The notes: generated by a model not told the origin, from the letters alone. A stretch of DNA of 57,959 bases from Deltaproteobacteria bacterium (GCA_016193465.1 JACPSE010000137.1:1-57959); one strand, 5' to 3'. Shown: positions 9,084-18,225, counted from the first letter of the stretch. Numbers and translations: made by a program.

Positions 9084-10490
9084 TTAAGAGTTCTGCCCGC
9101 GAACCACTAGCAATTTTACCAACTTACCGATATCATCGAGCTTCTCTAAATTGTAGATAGTAGTAACGACTTCACTCATCTGTTTCTCGCCCATGAACTT
9201 CCCCGTTAGACTGCGGAATTTCTCCTCGACGTCGGCGTCGGTCATAGGATTCATCGGATGCCCCTTAGGTCGGAGAACCTCACAGCGATATTTCTCCCCT
9301 TTCTTGGTGGTGATTTCTACAATACCTGGTGAGCTGAATTCATCTAGCTTAGGGTCTGGCTCTACGAAAATCTTGTCTACCAGCTCCCGCACCCTGGGAT
9401 CTTGTAGCTTCTCGTCCGAGTACTGATCAGGTCCTACTGCCCGGTCCAGAATAGCAACCGCCGTGGTGTAGTAAGAACTCTGGTCCGCCGTATACTTGGT
9501 TTTGGGATATCGGCGTCTTGCAGTATCGGCCTGGCGCCGGTAGGTATGCGCAGTTGTCTTAATCTTTACCTCCGCTACATCTTCAGCTCTTATGTCATGC
9601 TCTTTAACCAGAGTTAAAGTCGCGTCTAGAAAGCCATGCAGAAGTCCCTCAGCAGCAAAACTCTTGATCCAGGTATACAGGATTGTCCAGTCTTTTCTCG
9701 GATGCCTCAACTTCTCCAAATCCATCTCTCCCCCCGTCACGACTTCAGCAAGGCCGTGATGCCCCTCAAACACATTAAGCGGACCTTTGAAACCTTTCTG
9801 CGCCAATAAGGCGCCAAGGATACCGTTATAAGCACCGTAAGGAAACCTCAGATTCCTGGCCATAGTGATTTCCTCATGAGGCGAAACCAAGATGCCCAGC
9901 TCCTGAGTGAAACACCCTGCGATAGCCAGAGCGTTTGCCATCTGCTCCTCGTTGAGTCCAAGAAGCCTACCCGCCACTAATGCCATGACGCAGGGGGTTC
10001 TAATAGCCTCGGAGGCCCATCCTAGTCTAGGTAGGACCCCGCGGTCTCCTCCTGCAGAATCAGAGACTTTATTCAGGAGTTCGTAGGCCAGAACGACCAC
10101 TGTTATGACCTCTTGACCCGTAGAGTGCTGCCGCTCACCCACAGCCAAGATGGGGGGGATCGACTCGCTGTTGTGCCCCATGCTGATACGTGCCTCCTTT
10201 GTAAGGAAGCATCTATCCATATAGTCAAGGTAGCGAACCATAACGCCATTGGCCAAAGTGGCGTACAGGCACGAGGTCTTGAGACCGCTGCCGAAAACCG
10301 TTGATTCGGCCGGCCCTTTCATCTCCTTAATCAGGCTCTGAATGATCTGGCCGGGCTCACTCGGGTAGCCGCCAAAGCCGACACCAAGGGTATCTAGCAC
10401 CTGACGCTTCACTTGATGAACCACCTCCGGTGGTAGCTCGCGAAACGTTAACCCCTTAGCCTCACGTGCTAGTTGCTCGGCAATTGTCAT
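9084..10490 (-). CDS. MmgE/PrpD family protein, intact copy
   Basis: This 468-aa protein has the normal length for the family that includes 2-methylcitrate dehydratase PrpD, cis-aconitate decarboxylase and iminodisuccinate epimerase. Recognisable segments are VLDTLGVGFGGYPSEPGQII, YLDYMDR, GERQHSTGQEVI, the helical LLGLNEEQMANALAIAGCF stretch of the first domain, and RFPYGAYNGILGALLAQKGF leading into the lid domain. The start at ATG 10490 follows GAGGACTC. It is the reference for the truncated copy at 1-1024 and the amber-broken copy at 2228-3643. Flanking SBPs suggest it acts on an imported carboxylic acid (inference). The exact reaction cannot be assigned. Confidence 0.93.
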   Translation of the reverse strand: MTIAEQLAREAKGLTFRELPPEVVHQVKRQVLDTLGVGFGGYPSEPGQIIQSLIKEMKGPAESTVFGSGLKTSCLYATLANGVMVRYLDYMDRCFLTKEARISMGHNSESIPPILAVGERQHSTGQEVITVVVLAYELLNKVSDSAGGDRGVLPRLGWASEAIRTPCVMALVAGRLLGLNEEQMANALAIAGCFTQELGILVSPHEEITMARNLRFPYGAYNGILGALLAQKGFKGPLNVFEGHHGLAEVVTGGEMDLEKLRHPRKDWTILYTWIKSFAAEGLLHGFLDATLTLVKEHDIRAEDVAEVKIKTTAHTYRRQADTARRRYPKTKYTADQSSYYTTAVAILDRAVGPDQYSDEKLQDPRVRELVDKIFVEPDPKLDEFSSPGIVEITTKKGEKYRCEVLRPKGHPMNPMTDADVEEKFRSLTGKFMGEKQMSEVVTTIYNLEKLDDIGKLVKLLVVRGQNS

Positions 10491-10598
10491 TTCTGAGTCC
10501 TCACTAATGCTTTATCGTTCGCATGGTTAGTTTGGAACCAACCAATGTTGGCAGGCATAATGTCGGAATTGCCTCACCCCAAACCGTTTCTTTCTCCT

Positions 10599-11729
10599 TC
10601 ATTTCTCCGCTTTCGGGAAACCCTGGGCTGCAGATATCTTCTTTACATATTCCTCGAACTTCGTGACATGATCCCAGTCTACCAGGGACAGCTTCTTCCC
10701 CCGGGTCACTTGCTCATGAACTGAGCCAGGAGTAAACACCGAGGCCTCTAACTCGTATTTATCTATGATCTCCTGACCCTCAGGAGAGGCGAGGAACTCG
10801 AACCATAAAAGAGCGGCATGGGGGTGACTGGCCGTATTGAGGATGCCGTTGCCATCGTCAATAGCCCTGGTGGGAACAGGCTCAATGGTCTTGTAGCTAA
10901 GGTTCCCTGTCGGATCCTTGCTCATAATCTGCTTAAGCACACTGAAATTAATGCTCGCGGCGAAGGAATATTCTCCGGCAGCTATAGCGGTGGTATATCT
11001 AGTGGCGCCTCTAGCCCACACGGGCTGCTGGGCGGCTATCTTCCGGGCGAAATCCAGCGTTCTTTCCAGGCCCCAGGCAGGTACCAGCGCGCCTAATTCT
11101 ATGGGCCGAATATCCATGAGGAATTTCCTTCCCTTGAACTCAGGTTTCAGAAAGTCCTCCCATTGAGCAGGGACCTTATCCTCCGAGATAAGCTTCCTGT
11201 TGTAAGGTACGACTTTTACGGTGCTTATAACGCCGATAATGTTCCTCTCACCGGGGTGAACCATCCGTGGATCGATTTTGAGCACGCCATGCTTGGCCAT
11301 GCCAAGGATCTCATGCTTCATTAGATACGGCATATACGCTTTGGCAAAGTCGAGGGGTAGATGAACAATGTCCCACTCCATAGCTTGTCCTGACTTCATC
11401 TCCAAAAGAACCCTCTGGTAAGCCTCCGTGCCCGAGATCTCCTGAACATGAAGATCAGTAATGAAAGGATATTTTTGCTTGAATGCATTCATCAACGGCT
11501 TGGAAGTCTGGGGCTCCAGGCCAATCATGACCCTGAGTTTTCCCTCCTTCTTTGCCATGGCCACAATCTCATCGTGAGTGGCAAAAAAGATGTACCCCTT
11601 AGCCTCAGCCTCCTTCTTGGCTTTCACTGGGTCAGAACTGGCTGCAACCGCATGCGTAGCAGTCAACATTAATAATAGAAAAAGGAGAGTGAGAGAAACA
11701 ACGATTTTGTTAAGAACCGCAGTCTTCAT
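10599..11729 (-). CDS. extracellular solute-binding protein, Fe3+/AfuA-like family
   Basis: The protein is 376 aa from MKTAVLNKIVV, preferred over an ATG 39 bases upstream because AGGAGGTCAGCC sits directly before it. The signal peptide ends near HAVA-A. The array signature KKEAEAKGYIFFATHDEIVAMAKKEGKLRV is followed by KYPFITDLHVQEI, WDIVHLPLD, VPAQWEDFLKPEFKG and a C-terminal LLWFEFLASPEGQEIIDKYELEASVF. The stretch encoding RTLDFARKIAAQQPVWARGA is nearly identical at the DNA level to the paralogs at 1080-2204 and 7922-9052. It is the first SBP of the intact cassette, 87 bases downstream of a CapA-like gene. Confidence 0.92.
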   Translation of the reverse strand: MKTAVLNKIVVSLTLLFLLLMLTATHAVAASSDPVKAKKEAEAKGYIFFATHDEIVAMAKKEGKLRVMIGLEPQTSKPLMNAFKQKYPFITDLHVQEISGTEAYQRVLLEMKSGQAMEWDIVHLPLDFAKAYMPYLMKHEILGMAKHGVLKIDPRMVHPGERNIIGVISTVKVVPYNRKLISEDKVPAQWEDFLKPEFKGRKFLMDIRPIELGALVPAWGLERTLDFARKIAAQQPVWARGATRYTTAIAAGEYSFAASINFSVLKQIMSKDPTGNLSYKTIEPVPTRAIDDGNGILNTASHPHAALLWFEFLASPEGQEIIDKYELEASVFTPGSVHEQVTRGKKLSLVDWDHVTKFEEYVKKISAAQGFPKAEK

Positions 11730-11816
11730 GGCTGACCTCCTTTTTATTTTTGTTTTGAATAAGTTCATAGGGTCATACCCGCAGATCCAAATAGGATCAC
11801 AGGTCGACCGATTTGT

Positions 11817-13001
11817 TCATTCTTCGTAAACGACTACCTCATCACCCGTAACGGTTAGTTCCGTTCCCAATTTCTTTGCCAATGGTCTCATATAACCCAC
11901 TACCTCCTCGAACCTTGGGTCTTCCTTGTTAAGTGGCTGCGGCTCTATTAGCGGGTTCACATACATCGGTAGGAATCCAACTTTGCGAATCTTTTTGTCC
12001 GTTATCACACACTTCGCGACCAAGACATAGCGCCTGTAAATCGGGCCCTGGAAGCGGTTCCACTCGGGATCATGCAGCCATTCTACGCCGTAGGGTTCCA
12101 TCCTAGCCAGATGGCGACCTGTCATAGAAAAGCCACCCTGTTGAGGGATCTTACCCAAACCAGAAGAGCCTTCCTCGGAAAAGTCACCTACGCTGTAAAA
12201 AATCGTTTTGCCCTTGTAGACCTCAATACCTTTGGGAACGTGCGCGTGATGGCCGACAATCAGATCCGCACCCGCGTCTATGGCCGCGTGACCGACAACT
12301 GGCTGATACATGGCTAGCATCCCAGGAAGATAAGGAATGCCCCAGTGCTGGGATACAATGACCACATCGGCTTTACTCTTTACATCTTTGATCTCCTGCT
12401 GCATGCGCTCCATGTCTTCCTGGTCCGCAATCGTAACGACCTTTGGAGGATCACCAGGAGAAACCGTGCCCGGCATCCTACTCGCCGGCTCGTAGTAAGT
12501 GGATACATGAATAGGGTTGATGCCCGGCCTGTCGTCTAAGGCTTCGTAGCCAGGCGGCACCACACAGCAGTACGCCAAGAAGCCGATTCGTGTATCTTTT
12601 CTGTCGATGAATACCGGCTTCCTCGCCTCAGCTATGTCACGTCCGGCGCCAACCGGCGTAATCCCATTTTTCTTCAATAGGTCGATCGTGTCCACAAGCG
12701 GATCGGGGCCCCATCCCATAATCTTATTGCTAGCTAGAGACATGATTGTGAAACCAGCAAACGTGAGTGCCCTAATGTTATCGGGGTGCACTCGCGTAAC
12801 ATACTGGTTGGGGGAATGATATTGAACAGAGCCTCTCAGTGAGAAGTTTCGCTCCAACTGGCCAAATAGAATGTCGGCCTCTCTCAGCTTTGGGGCACAC
12901 GCCTTATAAAGGTCCTCAGGATTTTCCCCATGCTCGATCCGCCTCGGACCGTTATCTCCTACTAGGTGGATCACAACAGTGTTCTTTTCTCTTCCGTCCA
13001 T
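11817..13001 (-). CDS. CapA-like phosphoesterase-fold protein with altered metal motif
   Basis: This 394-aa CapA/PgsA relative starts at ATG 13001 behind AAAGGAGG. It has GDNGP near residue 15, GQLERNFSLRG with the conserved Glu, VIVSQHWGIPYLPG and GHHAHVPKG. The normally invariant NHxxDxG motif reads SNKIMGWG, so both the His and the Asp are replaced. The siblings at 13156-14286 (SNHVMDWG) and 4154-5152 (NNHHLDRG) keep them. The fold is therefore clear but phosphoesterase-type metal chemistry is questionable. No leader peptide is visible. It follows the other CapA-like gene and precedes an SBP. The family's capsule role need not apply here. Confidence 0.88.
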   Translation of the reverse strand: MDGREKNTVVIHLVGDNGPRRIEHGENPEDLYKACAPKLREADILFGQLERNFSLRGSVQYHSPNQYVTRVHPDNIRALTFAGFTIMSLASNKIMGWGPDPLVDTIDLLKKNGITPVGAGRDIAEARKPVFIDRKDTRIGFLAYCCVVPPGYEALDDRPGINPIHVSTYYEPASRMPGTVSPGDPPKVVTIADQEDMERMQQEIKDVKSKADVVIVSQHWGIPYLPGMLAMYQPVVGHAAIDAGADLIVGHHAHVPKGIEVYKGKTIFYSVGDFSEEGSSGLGKIPQQGGFSMTGRHLARMEPYGVEWLHDPEWNRFQGPIYRRYVLVAKCVITDKKIRKVGFLPMYVNPLIEPQPLNKEDPRFEEVVGYMRPLAKKLGTELTVTGDEVVVYEE

Positions 13002-13155
13002 ACTATACCTCCTTTACCATGCAGTTATTTCGGCTCACCAAAGTAACCGTGAAAGCCAGCCTGTTCGTTTTATTTAGGCATGACCTATCCACCTATTTTT
13101 GAGGCGTCATAGGTAAGCATCCTTGAGAACATGGCAATTAGCCGGAACATGGAGG

Positions 13156-14286
13156 TCATTGAGGTTGCTCAACCACAACTTCGTTGCCTTCAACCCGGAA
13201 CTTATGAGGCACGAAGTCAGACACCCATTCCATAGTCTGCACCACCTCTTGGAAACGTGGGTCCTTTGAGTCTAGCACCTCGGGCTGGGCCAGCTCGTTA
13301 ATAAGGGCTGGTAGGAAAGAGACCCGCTCTACGCCCCGCTTGCTGAACACGATCTTGGGCAGGATGGTCTGCTTGCAGTGGATGGGGAAGCAGTATAGTG
13401 AGTCCACCTCAACCTGGTACCAGAGGGGTGAAATAAACATATTCTTCTCGACCTCGGGGCGCTTTTTATGGCTACCATTGGTCAGAAAGTTGCCGATGCT
13501 GTAGAAACATACCTTGCCCTTGTAGACCTCCACCGCCTTCGGGACGTGAGAGTGGTGGCCCAAAATTAGATCCGCCCCAGCATCGATAGCGGCATGGGCC
13601 ACCGGCGGCTGATAAGCGGCAACGATCTTGGGGAACAAGCGGATACCCCAATGGATAAAGATGATTACGGAATCCACCGCCGCCTTGGCTCTCTCGATGT
13701 CCTCCCTCATGGCTGCGATATCCTCCTCAAGAGGGACCGTGATAATGTTTGGTGGTGAGCCTGGCTGGAAGTCTACAGGCTCGTAGTAGGTGGAGGCTCG
13801 CATTGGAGCAATCCCGGGCTTCCTGTCACCCGCAGCCTGCCCATCCCGCAGCACGGAACAGTAGCCCAGGATAGCCACCTTCACCCCGTTCTTCTCCAAG
13901 ACGGCGGGACGCCGGGCCTCCTCGGCGTTTCTCCCTGCTCCGATAACCTGCATGCCCATGTTTCGGAAAAGGTCGATGGTGTCCAACATAGGTTCGTATC
14001 CCCAGTCCATGACGTGGTTGGAGGCCAAGGAGATCACATCGATGCCCGCCTTCTGAAACAGGGAGGCCATCTTTGGCTCTTGGCGGCTGTGTTTCCCGCT
14101 CGGTATCGTCGTCTTCCATTCTTGGTACCACCCTCGCTCCGAATATGTCCGTTCGCTCTGGGCCACACGGAAATCTGCCTGGCGCAACACCGGCAGTACC
14201 AACTCCGCAAGACGGTCGACCGGCTCCATGACAGGCCCCACATCTCCACCAGCGATGAGGGTGAGGGTGTTTAACGCCTGTGTCAT
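13156..14286 (-). CDS. CapA-like phosphoesterase-fold protein, motifs intact
   Basis: The 376-aa protein starts at MTQALNTLTLIAGGDVGP, chosen because AAAAGGAGG precedes it; a longer frame from 14355 lacks a ribosome site. All CapA metal-site motifs are present: GGDVGP, AQSERTYSERG, SNHVMDWGYEP, IFIHWGIRLFP and GHHSHVPKA. CapA/PgsA proteins assist poly-gamma-glutamate capsule synthesis, but related genes occur widely outside capsule loci. There is no signal peptide or membrane anchor, unlike classical CapA, which suggests a soluble role. It is the first gene of the minus-strand array and faces a divergent gene across a 346-base spacer. Confidence 0.9.
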   Translation of the reverse strand: MTQALNTLTLIAGGDVGPVMEPVDRLAELVLPVLRQADFRVAQSERTYSERGWYQEWKTTIPSGKHSRQEPKMASLFQKAGIDVISLASNHVMDWGYEPMLDTIDLFRNMGMQVIGAGRNAEEARRPAVLEKNGVKVAILGYCSVLRDGQAAGDRKPGIAPMRASTYYEPVDFQPGSPPNIITVPLEEDIAAMREDIERAKAAVDSVIIFIHWGIRLFPKIVAAYQPPVAHAAIDAGADLILGHHSHVPKAVEVYKGKVCFYSIGNFLTNGSHKKRPEVEKNMFISPLWYQVEVDSLYCFPIHCKQTILPKIVFSKRGVERVSFLPALINELAQPEVLDSKDPRFQEVVQTMEWVSDFVPHKFRVEGNEVVVEQPQ

Positions 14287-14632
14287 GCTGGCCTCCTTTT
14301 CCCCGGAATTTCCGATTTCAACTTCGTCTTTGCGGAAAACCATATGGCAGCCCACCCTCCCGAGTCAAGCTCAAATCGCCCTGGCCCCCTTTGGGTGGCA
14401 TCGTGGTTCATTTTGGCCGTTGCCGGCGACTTGTCTGGTGTGTTTCCCGTCTCTCAGATGCCTCGCCGCTGACACCTGTCCCTCTAGACGATTTCTGAGC
14501 GCTCGTGTATTGTCTATCCTATAAGATCGAAGCGACTACTGCCTTTTCTGGCCCCTTCTCAGTCGCCTCTTTAACTTTGGCCTTACTTTGCGTAATATCC
14601 AAACCCACTCACTTATCTAGGAAGGGAAAGCT
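14287..14632. other. divergent intergenic spacer
   Basis: This 346-base stretch separates the minus-strand array from the plus-strand racemase-like gene. It should contain the array promoter and the promoter of 14633-15358. No convincing paired -35/-10 boxes, hairpin or small gene stand out. The only clear element is the AGGAAGGG ribosome site just before ATG 14633. Confidence 0.5.
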
Positions 14633-15358
14633 ATGCCCTATACGAGTTGGCGCGGGGTAGTGGGTCTGGTCAAACCGACCATGAGGCCGGGCTCCTTGGA
14701 AGAATTTATTCGCTTGCTCCCTGAGGGGATCGGCGTGCTGCCGCTCTTTCTCGGGATTCAGCGGGGGACCGAAGAGGAGTTTCGCGGGGTCCTGAAAGCC
14801 TTTGAGGAGAAAGTGGAAGAGCTGGCGCAGCTCAAAGTTGATCTCGTCCACCCGGAGGGGGCGCCGCCGTTTATGGTGCAGGGTTATAAAGGTGAGGGGA
14901 GGATCGTCAAAGAATGGCAGGAAAAATATCGGGTCCCTATTGTCACGGCGGGGATGACGCAGGTAGAGGCATTGCGCATCCTGAAGGCCAAAAAGATTTT
15001 GGGCGTGACCTATTTCACGGGGAAGATCAACGACACTTTTTCGCGCTATTTTGTCGAAGCCGGCTTTGACGTCCTGGCGATGGAGGGAATCTCTGTTGCC
15101 TTTGAAGACGTAGGAAGGCTCTCTTCGCAAGAGGTTTATGCGCACACCAGAAAGGCCTTTCTGAAGCATCGTGGAGCGGATGCGGTCTACATGTTGGGCT
15201 CCGGTTGGCGCACGCTGGATATCATCAGTATGCTCGAGCAGGATCTTCAGGTCCCTGTAGTGCATCCGGTACCCGCGCGCGTCTGGGCGATCCAAAATAG
15301 GCTGCACGTGAGGCAGCCCGCCAAAGGCTACGGCCGACTCCTGGAAGAGATGCCCTAG
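14633..15358 (+). CDS. Asp/Glu racemase-like (arylmalonate decarboxylase/maleate isomerase) protein without cysteines
   Basis: This 241-aa protein matches the arylmalonate decarboxylase / maleate isomerase branch of the Asp/Glu racemase superfamily: KVDLVHPEGAPPFMVQGY in the first lobe, KKILGVTYFTGKIN starting the second, and WRTLDIISMLEQDLQVPVVH near the end. Members normally use one or two catalytic cysteines, in the first lobe and in a CxxLRTxD-type motif. Here those positions read GAPPF and GSGWRT, and the whole protein contains no cysteine. Normal cysteine racemase or decarboxylase chemistry is therefore excluded; it may bind a dicarboxylate or act differently. The close paralog at 34382-35128 shares the substitution. 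AGGAAGGG precedes the start. Confidence 0.85.
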   Translation: MPYTSWRGVVGLVKPTMRPGSLEEFIRLLPEGIGVLPLFLGIQRGTEEEFRGVLKAFEEKVEELAQLKVDLVHPEGAPPFMVQGYKGEGRIVKEWQEKYRVPIVTAGMTQVEALRILKAKKILGVTYFTGKINDTFSRYFVEAGFDVLAMEGISVAFEDVGRLSSQEVYAHTRKAFLKHRGADAVYMLGSGWRTLDIISMLEQDLQVPVVHPVPARVWAIQNRLHVRQPAKGYGRLLEEMP

Positions 15359-15560
15359 TCTCAAAGAGTAAGCATCTGCTCTAGCCAATTTCTGATCCGC
15401 TGCCAGCTAACGCAGCAAATATAGCCGGGTTTTTGGCGCGCCTTGCGGGCAACCTCCGGGCTCGGGGCGACTTTTAGAAACTTGTCCATAGCGCTGGGAG
15501 GTCTTGCCGTCAAACAGGTACGGACTGAGGGTGCAAAGAAGAATTTGTTTGGCTGCTCGG

Positions 15561-16796
15561 TTATACGCCTCCCGGCTGTGCCTCGCCCGCAGGAGGAGTC
15601 CGTTGTTGATAGGCCCATACGGGCATGCCGGTAGTCATTCCCTCGGCCGCCAGTGCCGCCTGGTACGCCTTGCGGATCTGCGGGTCCTCGTCCACATAGG
15701 AGATGGCTCTGCCGCCGTCGCGCGTGTCTATAGCACCGCCGTCTTTTGTCTCGTCGCCGGGCGCTCCCCCATGGCGGAAGCCGGGCCCATAGGGACCGTC
15801 GAAGACAAGCAGCCGCAGGCCGTCAGGGTGCGTGCCGAAGTGCTGGTGGAACCAGTCTCCCCTCATGGGCGCAGCGCTGATCATGCCCACCGGCTCGTAG
15901 GTCTGCTTCTTCACTTGGTCGCCGAGCCCTGCCTCCCACGGCCGCATGCCCAGGCGGTCGGGCCACGTGTAGCTGTAGCCCTTCCCCTTAATGCAGACGA
16001 GGATGGCGCCGGAGGAGTGCTTGTGGGCCTTCGAGTACTGCCCGGTGGCATACTGGGCGATCTTCATATAGAAGTTGGCCCAGGCCATGTGGGGCTCCAC
16101 CCGCCTGTAGCTGAAGGAGCGTCGGTTGTCTCGCGGCAGCTCGCAGGTCAAGATGTCGGGTATGATGTTGGTTTGGCGCATGGCGAGGCCTCGGACCGGG
16201 TCGGCGTAAATATCCTCCACCGGCTTAAAGTAGTCGTCCGAGGCGTCGAACCGCTTGAGGAAGTCGTAGGGACAGTTCATCATGAATTCGGCATCCCTGA
16301 TGAGATTGATGACGTTGGGCGCCGTGGTCCCCGCGAGTAGTAGCGCAGGCGACGAGGTGGCGTTGACCACTCGGTGCCATGCGTTGAGCGGAATGGCGAA
16401 GAGCGATCCAGGGCCCCATTCGAATGTCTGCTTCTTCGGGCGGCTCTCCTGCCAGACCTCGGTTGTGCCGCGCCCTTCCACGACGTAGTAAATTTCCTCG
16501 TAAAGGTGTCGCTCGGGATTCAACGCTCCTCTTCCTGGCACCTCGACCACGTACATTCCCCACAGGTGCTCGCTGCCAAGCAGTTGAATGGCTGTGCCCC
16601 GCCCGCCCAGGCGCTTCCAAGGCGCCAGCGGCAGGTTTTGGATTTTGTGCACCCCGATGTCCCTGTGGATGGGGATCCCCTGTGATTCGATGAACAGGTC
16701 GTAGGGCGACTTGGGGTTCTTCCACTTGCCGAAGCCGGCCTTCTCTCTGGGTCCCGGCTCGCGCCACTCGAACAACTCTTCATTTAGCATGACCAT
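15561..16796 (-). CDS. double-cupin protein, gentisate 1,2-dioxygenase-like
   Basis: The 411-aa protein has two cupin domains. The first, around residues 75-155, carries NPERHLYEEIYYVVEGRGTTEVW with His/Glu metal ligands and ends at IPLNAWHRVVN. The second, around 255-335, has KAHKHSSGAILVCIKGKGYSY and GDWFHQHFG. This resembles gentisate or hydroxynaphthoate ring-cleaving dioxygenases (Fe2+ dependent), though several bicupins of this shape have other roles. GAGGAGGG precedes ATG 16796. It lies 20 bases downstream of the saccharopine-dehydrogenase-like gene on the same strand, so the two are probably co-transcribed. The C-terminal 70 residues are Gly/Pro rich and less conserved in appearance. 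Confidence 0.85.
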   Translation of the reverse strand: MVMLNEELFEWREPGPREKAGFGKWKNPKSPYDLFIESQGIPIHRDIGVHKIQNLPLAPWKRLGGRGTAIQLLGSEHLWGMYVVEVPGRGALNPERHLYEEIYYVVEGRGTTEVWQESRPKKQTFEWGPGSLFAIPLNAWHRVVNATSSPALLLAGTTAPNVINLIRDAEFMMNCPYDFLKRFDASDDYFKPVEDIYADPVRGLAMRQTNIIPDILTCELPRDNRRSFSYRRVEPHMAWANFYMKIAQYATGQYSKAHKHSSGAILVCIKGKGYSYTWPDRLGMRPWEAGLGDQVKKQTYEPVGMISAAPMRGDWFHQHFGTHPDGLRLLVFDGPYGPGFRHGGAPGDETKDGGAIDTRDGGRAISYVDEDPQIRKAYQAALAAEGMTTGMPVWAYQQRTPPAGEAQPGGV

Positions 16797-16816
16797 GCTA
16801 GTGCCCTCCTCGCGGT

Positions 16817-18037
16817 TTACGCCGGCGCGGTTTTCTGCGCCTGTTTTTGTTCCGTTGGCGGAGTTCGATTTTCCACTATCTCGATCTTTATCCCGCTCTG
16901 ACCGAGTTTCGCGATTAATTCATCCCTTGTTTTGTCGTCCAATGCCTCTGGCGGAAAAACTCCCTTCCGTTCTATTTTTGGGATCTGCAACGCGAAAAGC
17001 GCCGCCGTAAAGCCTGCGGAATAGGAGATGAAGTTGGCGCCGGGATAAAGCTTATTGACTTCTGTTTGTGATGGAAATTTGATAATCGCTTTATACACCC
17101 GCTTCCTGGCGTCTCTTAGTCCCGCTACCTCAACCACGGCCCAAAAATGAGCGTTCCTTAATTTGCCGGAGGCGGCAAGCTTTTTCATACTGTTCAAGCC
17201 AAGCACATCCGGCCATACGCGAACCGAAAATTCATACGGAGGAACCTCCACGCTGCCGACCTTCATCGGCCTGGTTTTCATAAAGCCTAATTTATAAAAC
17301 ATATTCGCGGTTCGTGCTTCGCTGCCGCCAATCTTCAAATCAACATACTTGGTTTTGATATAAAGGGGAATTGTCTCAACTTCTTCCTGGAGGACCAAGA
17401 AACATTTTTCGTTCATGAACGGCACAGGGAAATCATAAATTTCCTCTCCGGCGAAACTCTTGAACTTGGTAAACTTATCCCCCTCCCACACAAGAGGCGG
17501 CGTCGCGAACTCCTCGAAAAACACCACCTTGGACCATGCGGTAAAAGGAACATCTGAGCTTACGTCCTCCAGCAGCCTGATCTTCACATAATCCACGCGT
17601 TTCAATTTGGCTGTCAATTCCTTTGCCATCAGGTTGGTAACCCCGGGAGAAGCGCCCACATTTATAAGGCCAATCAAGTTTTTTTCTTTGAACTTGCCAT
17701 CCAGATCGGATTGCTCGACTCTCCCATTCGGCAGAGTATGCGAAGCCATATCCACGTAGTGCATATTCCCGTCAAGGGCAATCTGCATGAGGTGCTTATT
17801 GAATTTCGGCAAAGATGCGCTGACGAGCATGCCGCAGCCTTTAGCAGCCGCAAGCACGGCATCTTTTTGGGAGGCGTCAAGTATTTTAAAGGCGACCTTG
17901 GGATCAGGAACCATAAATCGCCTCGCTTGCTTGAAACTTATATCACCGCAAATCACACCTTCTATATCCTTATCCTGCGCCAAAAACTTCGCAATTATTG
18001 ATCCGACCGCGCCGGCTCCTATTACTAGGACTCTCAT
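16817..18037 (-). CDS. saccharopine dehydrogenase-like NAD(P)-binding protein
   Basis: This 406-aa protein begins MRVLVIGAGAVGSIIAKFLA, a Rossmann GxGxxG dinucleotide site, followed by VICGDISFKQARRF and a second-domain segment (LINVGASPGVTNLMAKEL) typical of the saccharopine dehydrogenase / LYS9-like superfamily. Such proteins reduce or oxidise imine-linked amino acids, but many homologs have unknown substrates. The C-terminal tail (ENRTPPTEQKQAQKTAPA) is low complexity. Transcription runs into the double-cupin gene 20 bases on. The upstream spacer to the divergent amidase is 188 bases. Confidence 0.88.
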   Translation of the reverse strand: MRVLVIGAGAVGSIIAKFLAQDKDIEGVICGDISFKQARRFMVPDPKVAFKILDASQKDAVLAAAKGCGMLVSASLPKFNKHLMQIALDGNMHYVDMASHTLPNGRVEQSDLDGKFKEKNLIGLINVGASPGVTNLMAKELTAKLKRVDYVKIRLLEDVSSDVPFTAWSKVVFFEEFATPPLVWEGDKFTKFKSFAGEEIYDFPVPFMNEKCFLVLQEEVETIPLYIKTKYVDLKIGGSEARTANMFYKLGFMKTRPMKVGSVEVPPYEFSVRVWPDVLGLNSMKKLAASGKLRNAHFWAVVEVAGLRDARKRVYKAIIKFPSQTEVNKLYPGANFISYSAGFTAALFALQIPKIERKGVFPPEALDDKTRDELIAKLGQSGIKIEIVENRTPPTEQKQAQKTAPA

Positions 18038-18225
18038 ACGTTGATGCTAGCACGCTAAAGAGATTACCTTTGACCCGTCCTTCAGCCAGCTATAATTACC
18101 CGTTACCCCAAGGCGGAGCAAATGTCCAGCTTTGCCTGTGTCTGAAAGCCGCGTCCCAGGTGATGACATAACGTTACCTTATCGGATATAGTCCGGCAAA
18201 TGAAAAAAATAAGGAGTGCAAGGCC

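Noticed and set aside
14609-15388. 259-codon open frame on the minus strand
   Set aside because: It is antisense to the racemase-like gene, whose family motifs are clear; the frame has no conserved domain.
15504-16340. 278-codon open frame on the plus strand
   Set aside because: It is a G+C-driven shadow of the double-cupin gene on the other strand, with low-complexity translation.
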